The translations under genes were made by a program, and so were the position numbers. Below, piece by piece: positions 17,152-25,511 of a stretch of DNA of 32,495 bases. Source of the DNA: Pseudomonadota bacterium (GTDB lineage: Bacteria; Desulfobacterota; WTBG01; JAPLJA01); assembly GCA_026388815.1 (NCBI GenBank), contig JAPLJA010000092.1, positions 1 to 32,495 of the forward strand, written 5' to 3'. Numbering within the stretch: position 1 is the first letter of the stretch; each line of letters begins with the position of its first letter. The notes beneath the pieces are model-generated. The model was not told the origin of the DNA and searched no databases. It was given only the letters and a program-made list of their open reading frames with translations.

Positions 17152-18147
17152 ATGGTGCTAAACATACTTGAAAAGGCAGTAAATAAAATCATATCCGGGA
17201 AGGAGATAGCGCGGAGTGAGGCTCTAAAAATCTCTGAGCAGGCCAGGGAACAGAAGGACCTGTTTTTTCTCCTCGCTTATGCAAACCTCCTCAGGGAAGA
17301 GTTTAAAGGGAAGGTGATTGACCTCTGCTCGATCATCAATGCCAGATCAGGTGCATGCCCGGAGGACTGTATCTTCTGCGCCCAATCATCCCACTATAAA
17401 ACAAAGATTGAGAGGTATCCCCTGATCTCCAGAGAAAAGATCGTTCAAGGAGCAAGGTCAGCGAGAGAGACAGGGGCGGACAGATTCGGGATTGTGATCA
17501 GCGGGAGAGGGATAAAAGGAGGAAAAGACCTGGACAAGATCTGCGACGCAATCACTGCCATTTCTCAGGAGACGGATATCGGAATCTGCACTTCTCTCGG
17601 TACACTGACGCATGAAGCGGCGAAGCAGTTGAAGTCTGCTGGTCTGGAACGCTATCATCACAACCTGGAGACTTCTGAGAAATATTTTCCCAGGATATGC
17701 ACCACCCACTCCTACAGGGAAAGGGTAGAGACCCTGAAGGTAGCACGCAATAACGGGCTGGCAGTGTGCTCTGGAGGGATATTCGGGCTGGGCGAGGAGA
17801 TGAAAGACCGGCTGGAGTTAGCCTTTTACTTAAGGGAATTTGAGGTTGACTCCATTCCCCTCAACTTTCTCCATCCTGTACCTGGAACGCCGGCAGAACA
17901 CTTCACTCCCCTGTATCCCCTGGAGATTTTGAAGACCATTGCCCTTTTCCGTTTCGTCCTCCCTGATAAGGACATCCGCATCTGCGGAGGAAGACCTGTG
18001 AACTTGAGAAGCCTGCAATCTCTCATCTATGGTGCCGGTGCCAATGCAGTGATGATAGGCAACTACCTTACTACCCTCGGCAGAGACCCAAACGAGGATC
18101 TGCAGGAGATCAGAGATCTGGGGCTGGTACCGGGGAGGAGAATGTAA
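17152..18147 (+). CDS. bioB: Biotin synthase BioB
   Basis: BioB is a radical SAM enzyme that inserts sulfur into dethiobiotin to form biotin. The cluster motif CPEDCIFC gives Cys69, Cys73 and Cys76, and YHHNLETS and GGIFGLGE follow, as in BioB. The open frame extends left to 17086, but those codons are translated repeat sequence. The ATG at 17152, with GAAGG about 11 bases upstream, gives 331 residues, normal for the family. No bioA, bioD or bioF gene is in this window. The preceding gene is the biotin ligase and repressor, which makes functional linkage natural. Confidence 0.95.
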   Translation: MVLNILEKAVNKIISGKEIARSEALKISEQAREQKDLFFLLAYANLLREEFKGKVIDLCSIINARSGACPEDCIFCAQSSHYKTKIERYPLISREKIVQGARSARETGADRFGIVISGRGIKGGKDLDKICDAITAISQETDIGICTSLGTLTHEAAKQLKSAGLERYHHNLETSEKYFPRICTTHSYRERVETLKVARNNGLAVCSGGIFGLGEEMKDRLELAFYLREFEVDSIPLNFLHPVPGTPAEHFTPLYPLEILKTIALFRFVLPDKDIRICGGRPVNLRSLQSLIYGAGANAVMIGNYLTTLGRDPNEDLQEIRDLGLVPGRRM

Positions 18148-18329
18148 GTGCGTAATGCGGAGTGGGAGACCCACCCGCCTTCGGCGGGCCTTCGGTCTTA
18201 TGTAGGGGAGACTCGGTGACACTGGGACGCGGAGACACGGAGAAGTCTCAGACATACATAGGAGATTTAGAAATCCCCGCGTCACCCTGTCTCGCTATCA
18301 CCGCGTCACAATTATAATGGTGCAGGACT
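18148..18329. repeat. Repeat-rich spacer between bioB and pabB-like gene
   Basis: The stretch begins with the hairpin CCCGCC-TTC-GGCGGG (18174-18188), which has no T tract. It continues with the 22-base element at 18187-18208 that is also present at 604-625. It ends with a GTGACACTGGGACGCGG-type sequence (18216 onward) opposed by an imperfect inverted copy near 18278-18309. TATAAT at 18313-18318 could be a -10 box for the next gene, but I see no matching -35. Confidence 0.55.
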
Positions 18330-19754
18330 GTGAATAGACCAATAGTTCCGCTGACCGAGATATTTAAAACCTCCCTCTCCCCCATCGCTCTCTTCGAGTC
18401 TATTCATGATGAACCCTTCAGTTTTTTCCTTGACAGTGCAACGGGAAGGGAACGGCTGGGGAAATACTCTTTCCTCGGATATGACCCTTTCTTGATGGTG
18501 AAGGTAAGCGGAAATGAAATTGAAGTATCACAACAGGGAAAGACCTCACGTGTTTCAGGTGATTTCTTTGATCTCTTAAAGGAGCTTCTCTCTCCCTATG
18601 CTCTTGCCTCACTGCCTGATATGCCGCCTTTCGCAGGTGGCGTAGTTGGGTACTTCGGCTACGACCTGGGGCGGCTCATTGAGGTTATCCCTTCTATAGC
18701 AGCAGACGATATAGCCATTCCTGATGCCTGCCTTGCTTTTTATGACACCGTAGTCATCTTTGACCACGGAAGGGATAAGGTATATATCTCTTCTACGGGA
18801 TTCCCCGAAGCACGTGAGGCACTTCGTAAAAAGAAAGCAGAATCGAAGATAAAGGAGTGGAAGAAAAAACTTGCGTCCATTAACAGAGAAAAGATTGAGA
18901 CTCGGACTGGTGATGAGAACAATACCGTGCCTCAACTAACATCCAACTTTACCCGGGATCAATACATCGGGGCAATCAATCAGGCTAAAGAATACATTGC
19001 TGCCGGTGATATCTACCAGGTAAACCTCTCCCAGAGATTCGTTACTGAAGCACACATCCCCCCGTTTCCTTTATATAAGAGGCTCCGCACGATCAATCCC
19101 GCTCCCTTTGCGGGTTACCTGAACTTTGACGGGGTAAAGGTTTTAAGTTCCTCGCCTGAGAGGTTCCTCCGCATATCGGGCAGGAAGGTGGAGACACGGC
19201 CCATCAAGGGAACCCGCCCCCGGGGCAGAGATGCTGCCGAGGATCAGCGTCTGAAGACAGAACTCTTAGAGAGTAAAAAGGACCGGGCGGAACTGCTGAT
19301 GATCGTGGACCTGGAGAGGAATGATCTGGGCAGGGTGTGCGAATATGGGTCGGTTTCCGTTCCTGATCTCACCACCCTTGAACAGTACCCCACAGTCTTT
19401 CATACGGTCTCAACCATAACCGGCACGCTCAGGGAGGAATGCGACCACATCGACTGCCTCAGGGCATGTTTCCCCGGCGGTTCCATTACCGGCGCCCCGA
19501 AAATTAGATCCATGGAGATTATTGAAGAACTCGAGCCAACCCGGAGGAAGATTTACACCGGCTCGCTCGGCTATATCGGCTTCAATGGCGAGACCGACCT
19601 GAATATCGTTATCCGCACCATGTTGATTACAGATAGAAAGATCTATTTCCAGGCAGGAGGCGGCATCGTCGCCGACTCCGACCCGGAGAAGGAATACGAA
19701 GAAACACTCCATAAGGTAAGCGCACTTTTTTCTGCCCTCAACCAGAAACCATAA
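18330..19754 (+). CDS. pabB: Aminodeoxychorismate synthase component I-like (PabB)
   Basis: The 474-residue chorismate-utilising enzyme has the conserved tail of this family: SSSPERFL, ETRPIKGTRPRG, ELLMIVDLERNDLGRV, PGGSITGAPK and the closing QAGGGIVADSDP run. Residue 293 in PIKGT is lysine. In PabB this lysine attacks chorismate, while anthranilate synthases have PIAGT, so PabB is favoured over TrpE. The product, aminodeoxychorismate, leads to p-aminobenzoate for folate. No glutaminase partner (PabA) or lyase (PabC) gene adjoins. The start is GTG with AGGA just upstream. It marks the right end of the conserved block. Confidence 0.85.
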   Translation: MNRPIVPLTEIFKTSLSPIALFESIHDEPFSFFLDSATGRERLGKYSFLGYDPFLMVKVSGNEIEVSQQGKTSRVSGDFFDLLKELLSPYALASLPDMPPFAGGVVGYFGYDLGRLIEVIPSIAADDIAIPDACLAFYDTVVIFDHGRDKVYISSTGFPEAREALRKKKAESKIKEWKKKLASINREKIETRTGDENNTVPQLTSNFTRDQYIGAINQAKEYIAAGDIYQVNLSQRFVTEAHIPPFPLYKRLRTINPAPFAGYLNFDGVKVLSSSPERFLRISGRKVETRPIKGTRPRGRDAAEDQRLKTELLESKKDRAELLMIVDLERNDLGRVCEYGSVSVPDLTTLEQYPTVFHTVSTITGTLREECDHIDCLRACFPGGSITGAPKIRSMEIIEELEPTRRKIYTGSLGYIGFNGETDLNIVIRTMLITDRKIYFQAGGGIVADSDPEKEYEETLHKVSALFSALNQKP

Positions 19755-19959
19755 CATTTGCCTCAGTCCCTTCCTTACCGCATCTATCTGGTTAATATGT
19801 CCATACCTATCTACCCCTGCCCATCGCCCTCTCTTGCCTTCTGTTTTCTGCTCTTGCCTGTTGCCTTCTGCCTATCTAACTATTTACTTTTCTCAATGAA
19901 TGCACTATGAATGGAATGGATTTCAGGGTAGGTGATTTTTCGACAAACAACGAAGGGAT
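19755..19959. other. Junction of core and accessory regions
   Basis: This 205-base gap holds no gene. Between about 19825 and 19875 it has a pyrimidine-rich run with repeated CTTGCCTTCTG/TTGCCTTCTGCC words, the kind of decayed text often seen between unrelated gene blocks. The region ends in the hsdR ribosome-binding site GAAGGG. I see no tRNA or direct repeat that would mark an integration site. Confidence 0.4.
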
Positions 19960-22482
19960 ATGCCGACCGAAGCCAAAGCAAGAATCCGGATTAACGATCT
20001 TCTCCGAAGGTCGGGCTGGCGGTTTTTTGACGAGGAAACCGGCCCCGCCAACATTACCCTCGAAACTCATGTCAAACTCAAGAAAAAAATCCTCGACAGC
20101 CTGGGAGATGACTTTGAAAAGACGGCTCACGGTTATGTTGACTACCTGCTGCTTGAACGAGGTTTCCCGATAACTGTTCTGGAGGCAAAGTCCGAGAAGT
20201 ACGATCCACTGGTGGGCAAGGAACAGGCCCGCAAGTATGCGCACTCGCAGAACGTACGTTTTGTCATTTTGTCCAACGGTAACCTTCACTACTTCTGGGA
20301 CTTAGAACAGGGCAACCCCGTTCTGATAACCGAGTTCCCGACGCCGGAATCGCTTGACCATTTCCATGCCTTCAAACCGAATCCGGACAGCCTGATCAAC
20401 GAAAAGGTTGAAGCAGATTACATTGTGGTCACCCAAAACCCTAATTACCGGAATGATCCACGATGGAATGGCCCCTCAGAACGAGAAGCCTTTATCAAAG
20501 ATGCTGAATTGAAATTTCTGCGGCCCTACCAGCTCCGGGCAATAACTGCGCTTCAAAACGCTGTAAAGAAGGGGCAGACGCGTTTCCTCTTTGAAATGGC
20601 AACCGGCACCGGTAAGACGCTGGTTGCAGCGGCAGTGATTAAACTATTCATGCGCACAGGGAATGCCACGCGCGTCCTCTTCCTCGTTGACCGCATCGAA
20701 CTGGAAAACCAGGCCATCAAACGCTTTGTCCAGTTCCTCAAGAATGACTATCGAACGGTTATCTACAAGGAAAACCGCGACGACTGGCGCAAGGCTGAGA
20801 TCGTTGTCTCCACAGTCCAGAGCTTTTTGTTCAACAATAAGTATCGGACGCTCTTTTCGCCGACAGATTTTGACCTGGTGATTTCCGATGAAGCCCACCG
20901 TTCAATCAGCGGGAACAGCCGGGCGGTGTTTGAATATTTCATTGGATACAAACTCGGTTTGACGGCTACGCCGAAGGATTATCTGAAGAAGATGGGCAGG
21001 ATCAGCGAGCGTGACCCCCGCGAGTGGGAGCGCCGTCAACTGCTGGACACTTACAAGACATTCGGCTGTGAAAGTGGTATTCCCACATTTCGTTACAGTT
21101 TAGTGGATGGCGTGCGGGAAGGCTGGCTACTCAACCCGGTAGTAGCGGATGCCCGAACGGAGATCACAACAGAATTACTTTCAGAAAAGGGCTATTCCGT
21201 AATGGTAGAGAACGAAGACGGCGAATTAGAAGAGCAGACGTATTTCGGTAAAGACTTTGAAAAGGGATTCTTTTCCGACGAGACCAACCGCGTCTTCTGC
21301 GCGACTTTCCTGAAACACGCCCTCCATGATCCGCTGAGCGGCGAGATCGGGAAGAGCATCGTTTTCTGTGCGCGTAAAGATCACGCCACCCGGATCACGC
21401 AAGCCCTGAACGAACTGTCTCACACCATGTTTCCCGGGAAGTACAACTCTGACTTTGCCGTTCAAGTGACCTCTCCTCCTGAGGTACAAGATGCCCAACA
21501 AATGGCAACCAGTTTTGCCAACAACAACCTGAACGGTCACACCCGGTTTCTTGAAGGCTACATCAGTTCCAAGACCCGTGTCTGTGTTACGGTTGGGATG
21601 ATGACGACAGGCTATGACTGCGAAGACCTCCTGAACATCGTTTTGCTTCGCCCCATCTTCTCGCCGACTGACTTCATCCAGATCAAAGGCCGCGGTACCC
21701 GCAAATATGCCTTCCGGTATGTCGAGAAAGAAGACGGCCAGGTTCAGGAGCACACGAAGCCTAAGGAGAAATTCAAACTATTCGACTTCTTCGCTAACTG
21801 TGAATACTTTGAAGAGAAGTTCAATTATGACGAGGTGATAAAGCTTCCGCCTCTGCGACCGACCGGGCCAGGCCCTGAACCGCCGCTACCTCCATCACCG
21901 GGGCAGCCTGAATACACGAACGTCAATCCTGATCCTCTTGCCTCGATCCGCGAAACAACCATTGGCGTTTGGGGGATGAAGATTGACCGGAAGTTCTACG
22001 AGCAGTTTGAAGAAAAGGTAAAGGAGGATGAGGTTGTCCGAGGGTTCTATGAGCGCGGAGACATCCGCGCCGCCGAAGAGTACATCCGTCAGAATCTCTT
22101 CGAAAAGCCAGAGGATTTCTTCAACCTCGACAAACTCCGCAAGTCCGTCCAACTTGACCGGCGATTGACTCTGCGCGAAGTCATTGAGAAAATCTTCGGC
22201 GGTTTAGACCGTTTCAAGACGAAGGATGAACTTCTCGAAGAAGAACTGGCCAAATTCGTCTCGATCAACAAGCCCGATGCGGCGCATATGCCTGTAATCC
22301 GCCAGTTCTTCAAGGCCTATGTCACAGACGGAAACCTGCGAGCCCTCATCGAATCAGGGGAATTCGCACGTCTCGCGGATAATCCCAAAGTTTCCCTGGC
22401 CGATATCAGAGCGCTGGAAAACTGGCGAGACGTGATTCCCGAATATGTGAAGGACTATGTCCATCTGAACCAGTTCATGTAA
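19960..22482 (+). CDS. hsdR: Type I restriction enzyme R subunit (EcoEI-like)
   Basis: HsdR moves along DNA with an SF2 motor and cuts unmodified DNA. The N-terminal nuclease has Asp61, Glu75 and Lys77 (D...EAK) and the downstream QxxxY motif (Gln89-Tyr93). The motor has Walker A MATGTGKT at about 212-219, DEAH at 310-313, TATP in LGLTATPKDY, and the GRGTR region near the end of the helicase. The length of 840 residues and a Pro-rich linker before the C-terminal domain suit the EcoEI type (IB). All catalytic motifs are intact, so an active enzyme is plausible. The ORF6N gene follows after 12 bases. Confidence 0.95.
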   Translation: MPTEAKARIRINDLLRRSGWRFFDEETGPANITLETHVKLKKKILDSLGDDFEKTAHGYVDYLLLERGFPITVLEAKSEKYDPLVGKEQARKYAHSQNVRFVILSNGNLHYFWDLEQGNPVLITEFPTPESLDHFHAFKPNPDSLINEKVEADYIVVTQNPNYRNDPRWNGPSEREAFIKDAELKFLRPYQLRAITALQNAVKKGQTRFLFEMATGTGKTLVAAAVIKLFMRTGNATRVLFLVDRIELENQAIKRFVQFLKNDYRTVIYKENRDDWRKAEIVVSTVQSFLFNNKYRTLFSPTDFDLVISDEAHRSISGNSRAVFEYFIGYKLGLTATPKDYLKKMGRISERDPREWERRQLLDTYKTFGCESGIPTFRYSLVDGVREGWLLNPVVADARTEITTELLSEKGYSVMVENEDGELEEQTYFGKDFEKGFFSDETNRVFCATFLKHALHDPLSGEIGKSIVFCARKDHATRITQALNELSHTMFPGKYNSDFAVQVTSPPEVQDAQQMATSFANNNLNGHTRFLEGYISSKTRVCVTVGMMTTGYDCEDLLNIVLLRPIFSPTDFIQIKGRGTRKYAFRYVEKEDGQVQEHTKPKEKFKLFDFFANCEYFEEKFNYDEVIKLPPLRPTGPGPEPPLPPSPGQPEYTNVNPDPLASIRETTIGVWGMKIDRKFYEQFEEKVKEDEVVRGFYERGDIRAAEEYIRQNLFEKPEDFFNLDKLRKSVQLDRRLTLREVIEKIFGGLDRFKTKDELLEEELAKFVSINKPDAAHMPVIRQFFKAYVTDGNLRALIESGEFARLADNPKVSLADIRALENWRDVIPEYVKDYVHLNQFM

Positions 22483-22494
22483 TGGGGCAAATCT

Positions 22495-23052
22495 ATGAAA
22501 GAAGATAAGTCATTAGCCGTTACCTTGCGCATCGAGAGGATCATCATCACCGTCCGAGGCCAGCGTGTAATACTGGATAACGACCTGGCTGCGATCTATG
22601 GTGTAACCACCAAGGCGTTGAACCAGGCTGTCAAGCGCAACATGGAGAGGTTTCCCGATGACTTTGCATTTAAGCTTGATCCAAGCGACGTTAAGGAGAA
22701 CCGGTCACAGTTTGTGACCGGTTCGCAAAAGCATCGCGATCCACGGTTCCGCCCTTACGCCTTCACCGAACACGGCGCGCTCATGGCAGCAAATGTGCTC
22801 AGAAGCGCGCGGGCTGTTGAAATGAGCGTCTTCGTGGTGCGTGCCTTCGTCCGACTGCGTCAGTGGCTGGCCGACCATGCCGAATTATCCCGCAGGCTGG
22901 ATGAGATGGAACAGAAATATGATTCTCAGTTCAAAGTAGTCTTTGAAGCTATCCGCCAATTGATGACCCCGCCGGAGCCTAAGAAAAAGGGTATAGGGTT
23001 TCATGTCCGGGAGCCCCGCGCCACCTATTCCCTGCGTCCCCGGAGAAAGTGA
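22495..23052 (+). CDS. ORF6N-domain DNA-binding protein
   Basis: The 185-residue protein carries the ORF6N domain in its first 100 residues. Visible signatures are VRGQRVILDNDLAAIYGV, ALNQAVKRNMERFPDDFAFKL and RPYAFTEHGALMAANVL. Related domains occur in phage and plasmid proteins and are thought to bind DNA. The C-terminal part (SRRLDEMEQKYDSQFKVVFEAI) looks like a coiled coil, and the tail is basic. It lies between hsdR and hsdMS and is cotranscribed with them, with a GGGG ribosome-binding site seven bases before ATG. Its codons for RSQFVTG form a perfect 12-base-arm palindrome (22698-22724), and two decayed relatives downstream keep that structure. Its role in the RM locus is unknown. Confidence 0.85.
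   Translation: MKEDKSLAVTLRIERIIITVRGQRVILDNDLAAIYGVTTKALNQAVKRNMERFPDDFAFKLDPSDVKENRSQFVTGSQKHRDPRFRPYAFTEHGALMAANVLRSARAVEMSVFVVRAFVRLRQWLADHAELSRRLDEMEQKYDSQFKVVFEAIRQLMTPPEPKKKGIGFHVREPRATYSLRPRRK
22698..22724. promoter_or_regulatory. 27-bp palindrome inside the ORF6N gene
   Basis: GAACCGGTCACA (22698-22709), a GTT loop and TGTGACCGGTTC (22713-22724) give perfect 12-base arms within the coding sequence. The same feature, with different arm bases, occurs in both downstream ORF6N fragments (28975-29001 and 30226-30252). The type of site is unknown: a DNA-binding operator, an mRNA hairpin or a recombination site are all possible. Confidence 0.6.
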
Positions 23053-23054
23053 TC

Positions 23055-25508
23055 ATGCTTGACTCTGAAACCAAAGCAAGAATTGACTCCGCGCGTGACA
23101 TTCTCGTGGGCAAGGTACCAGACCCCAAGTCCCAGGTAGAGCAGATTACCATTGCCCTGATCTACAAGTTCATGGACGACATGGATCGCCAGTCTGAGGA
23201 GATTGGCGGCAAGGTAACGTTCTTCTCCGGCGAGTACAAAAAGTACACATGGAGCAAATTGCTGGACAAGAAGATTGGCGGGCAGGAACGCTTGCTTTTC
23301 TATGCCGAGGGCATCGAGAAGATGAACGAGAATAAGAATATTCCTCAGCTCTTCCGTGACATCTTCAAGGGAGCGTTTCTTCCCTACCGGGACCCGGAAA
23401 CCCTCAACCTCTTCCTGAAAGAGATCAACGGCTTTACCTATGACCACAGCGAACGACTCGGCGACGCCTTTGAATACCTACTCTCCGTGCTCAGCAGCCA
23501 GGGCGACGCGGGCCAATTCCGCACGCCGCGCCACATCATTGACTTTATTGTTCAGATCGTTGATCCAAAGAAAAACGAAACCGTCCTTGATCCTGCTTGT
23601 GGCACTGCTGGTTTTTTAATCTCGTCCTACAAACATATTCTCGCCCAAAATACAAAAGACCGTCCTGGCGATCAACTCACTGCTGATGAACGCGGACGAC
23701 TGATGACCAACTTCTGCGGCTACGACATCTCTCCCGACATGGTACGTCTCTCTCGCGTCAACTTGTACCTGCATAGCTTCGCGAATCCCCGCATTCACGA
23801 GTACGACACGCTCACGAGTGAGGAACGCTGGGACGAACGCTATGACGTTATTCTGGCCAATCCCCCGTTCATGACCCCGAAGGGCGGCATCAGGCCGCAT
23901 AATCGGTTCAGCATCAAGGCAAAACGGAGCGAAGTGCTCTTTGTGGACTACATCGCCGAGCACCTGAACGTGAATGGGCGCGCGGGTGTCATTGTGCCGG
24001 AAGGCATCATCTTCCAATCTCAGAATGCCTATAAGACTCTCCGAAAAATGCTCGTTGAGAATTACCTCTGGTGCGTTGTCTCTCTGCCTGCTGGCTGTTT
24101 CAATCCGTATTCCGGCGTCAAGACCAGCGTTCTTCTTATGGACAAAAGCCTAACAAAGCGAATAGATGAAATCCTGTTTGTGAAGATCGAGAACGACGGC
24201 TTTGACCTTGGTGCACAGAGGCGGCCAATTGAGAAGAACGACTTGCCGGAGGCCCTGCGGGCGATTGCAGATTTTAGATTGCGGATTGCGGAATTGAAGA
24301 AGGACGATTCTGCCAATCAACAATCAGAAATCCAGAATCAAAAATTCTTGCGCGTTTCCCGCGCCCTCCTCCTCGAATCCCCCGACATCAACCTTTCCGG
24401 CGGCCGCTACCGCGTTGCACCTACCCGCGCGAACGGTAAATGGCCGAAGGTGAGCATTGGCGATCTGTGCGATCTCCAAAACGGTCGAGCTTTCAAGCCC
24501 TCGGATTGGGAGAAGAAGGAGGCCGGAGGTCTCCCGATTATTCGCATTCAGAATCTCAACGACCCGCAGGCGGAATTCAACTACTACAGCGGCAAGGTTG
24601 ATGACCGCTTGATCGTGCGCCGCGGTGACCTTCTCTTTTCGTGGTCGGGATCACGCGGGACTTCCTTTGGTCCTCATGTCTGGGAGCGAACGGAAGGGAT
24701 TCTCAACCAGCACATCTTCAACGTGTGCCATAAGGAAACCGTAAACCGGCAGTTCTTCTACTGGATGCTCAAGAAGGCCGTTGAACAAGTTGAGGAGAAT
24801 TTGCATGGCGGGGTAGGATTGGTTCATATCACCAAGGGCAACTTGGAGAGAATCGAAATCCCCCTTCCTCCTCTCGACGAGCAGGAGCGGATTGTGGCGG
24901 AGTTGGAGAGCTATCGGAAGATCATCGAAGGCGCAAAGCAGGTCGTTGCCAACTACAAACCGACCATCCGGATTGATCCCGTGTGGCCGATCAAGGAACT
25001 CGGAAACACATGTCGCAACCTGGATGGCAAGCGCGTGCCAATAGAGAAAGGGCAACGTAAGTCAGGCAAGTATCCGTACTACGGTGCTTCGGGGATAGTT
25101 GATTACGTTGATGACTACATTTTCGACGGTGATTATCTGTTGATTTCAGAGGATGGTGCCAATCTTCTTGCGCGAGCTACGCTAATTGCGTTCAGCGTGT
25201 CTGGAAAAGCCTGGGTCAATAATCATGCACACGTCTTACGGTTCGAAGACATAGCGACACAACGGTTTGTTGAACTCTATATTAACAGCATTGATATTAA
25301 GGACTTCGTGACAGGAGCGGCGCAGCCCAAATTGAGTCAGGCAAACATGAATCGGATACCCATTCCCTTTCCCCCTCTCGACATCCAGCGCCGGATAGTG
25401 GCTGAGATCGAGGCCGAGCAGGCGCTGGTGGAGGCGAACCGGAAGCTAATCGAGGTTTTCGAGCGGAAGATTCAGGCGAAGCTGGCGGAGATTTGGGGAG
25501 AGAAGTAA
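23055..25508 (+). CDS. Fused type I methyltransferase-specificity subunit (HsdM-HsdS)
   Basis: One 817-residue chain joins what are normally two genes. The N-terminal part is an N6-adenine methyltransferase with the SAM motif DPACGTAGF near 179-187 and the catalytic NPPF near 269-272. The C-terminal part has two target-recognition regions, starting near 462 (KVSIGDLCDLQNGRAF) and 643 (WPIKELGNTCRNLDG), each followed by a helical conserved region (LPPLDEQERIVAELE, FPPLDIQRRIVAEIE). Both halves appear intact. A repeat-like insert (24264-24347) lies at the junction of the halves. Although GTG at 23049 is in frame, GGAG is nine bases before ATG at 23055, which I prefer. Confidence 0.92.
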   Translation: MLDSETKARIDSARDILVGKVPDPKSQVEQITIALIYKFMDDMDRQSEEIGGKVTFFSGEYKKYTWSKLLDKKIGGQERLLFYAEGIEKMNENKNIPQLFRDIFKGAFLPYRDPETLNLFLKEINGFTYDHSERLGDAFEYLLSVLSSQGDAGQFRTPRHIIDFIVQIVDPKKNETVLDPACGTAGFLISSYKHILAQNTKDRPGDQLTADERGRLMTNFCGYDISPDMVRLSRVNLYLHSFANPRIHEYDTLTSEERWDERYDVILANPPFMTPKGGIRPHNRFSIKAKRSEVLFVDYIAEHLNVNGRAGVIVPEGIIFQSQNAYKTLRKMLVENYLWCVVSLPAGCFNPYSGVKTSVLLMDKSLTKRIDEILFVKIENDGFDLGAQRRPIEKNDLPEALRAIADFRLRIAELKKDDSANQQSEIQNQKFLRVSRALLLESPDINLSGGRYRVAPTRANGKWPKVSIGDLCDLQNGRAFKPSDWEKKEAGGLPIIRIQNLNDPQAEFNYYSGKVDDRLIVRRGDLLFSWSGSRGTSFGPHVWERTEGILNQHIFNVCHKETVNRQFFYWMLKKAVEQVEENLHGGVGLVHITKGNLERIEIPLPPLDEQERIVAELESYRKIIEGAKQVVANYKPTIRIDPVWPIKELGNTCRNLDGKRVPIEKGQRKSGKYPYYGASGIVDYVDDYIFDGDYLLISEDGANLLARATLIAFSVSGKAWVNNHAHVLRFEDIATQRFVELYINSIDIKDFVTGAAQPKLSQANMNRIPIPFPPLDIQRRIVAEIEAEQALVEANRKLIEVFERKIQAKLAEIWGEK
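24264..24347. repeat. In-frame dispersed-repeat insert in hsdMS
   Basis: Between the M and S parts the DNA changes to ATTTTAGATTGCGGATTGCGG and ends CAGAAATCCAGAATC, imperfect inverted sequences typical of intergenic repeats. Similar GCGGATTGCGGAAT text lies at about 550-590 in a non-coding gap. The reading frame stays open and encodes about 28 residues rich in Ala, Gln and Lys (ADFRLRIAELKK ... QQSEIQNQKF). Confidence 0.55.
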
Positions 25509-25511
25509 TTT

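Noticed and set aside
18313-18318. Promoter before the pabB-like gene
   Set aside because: TATAAT is present but no -35 box lies 16-18 bases upstream.
18330-19754. Anthranilate synthase TrpE
   Set aside because: The PIKGT lysine is typical of PabB, while TrpE normally has PIAGT; no other trp gene is nearby.
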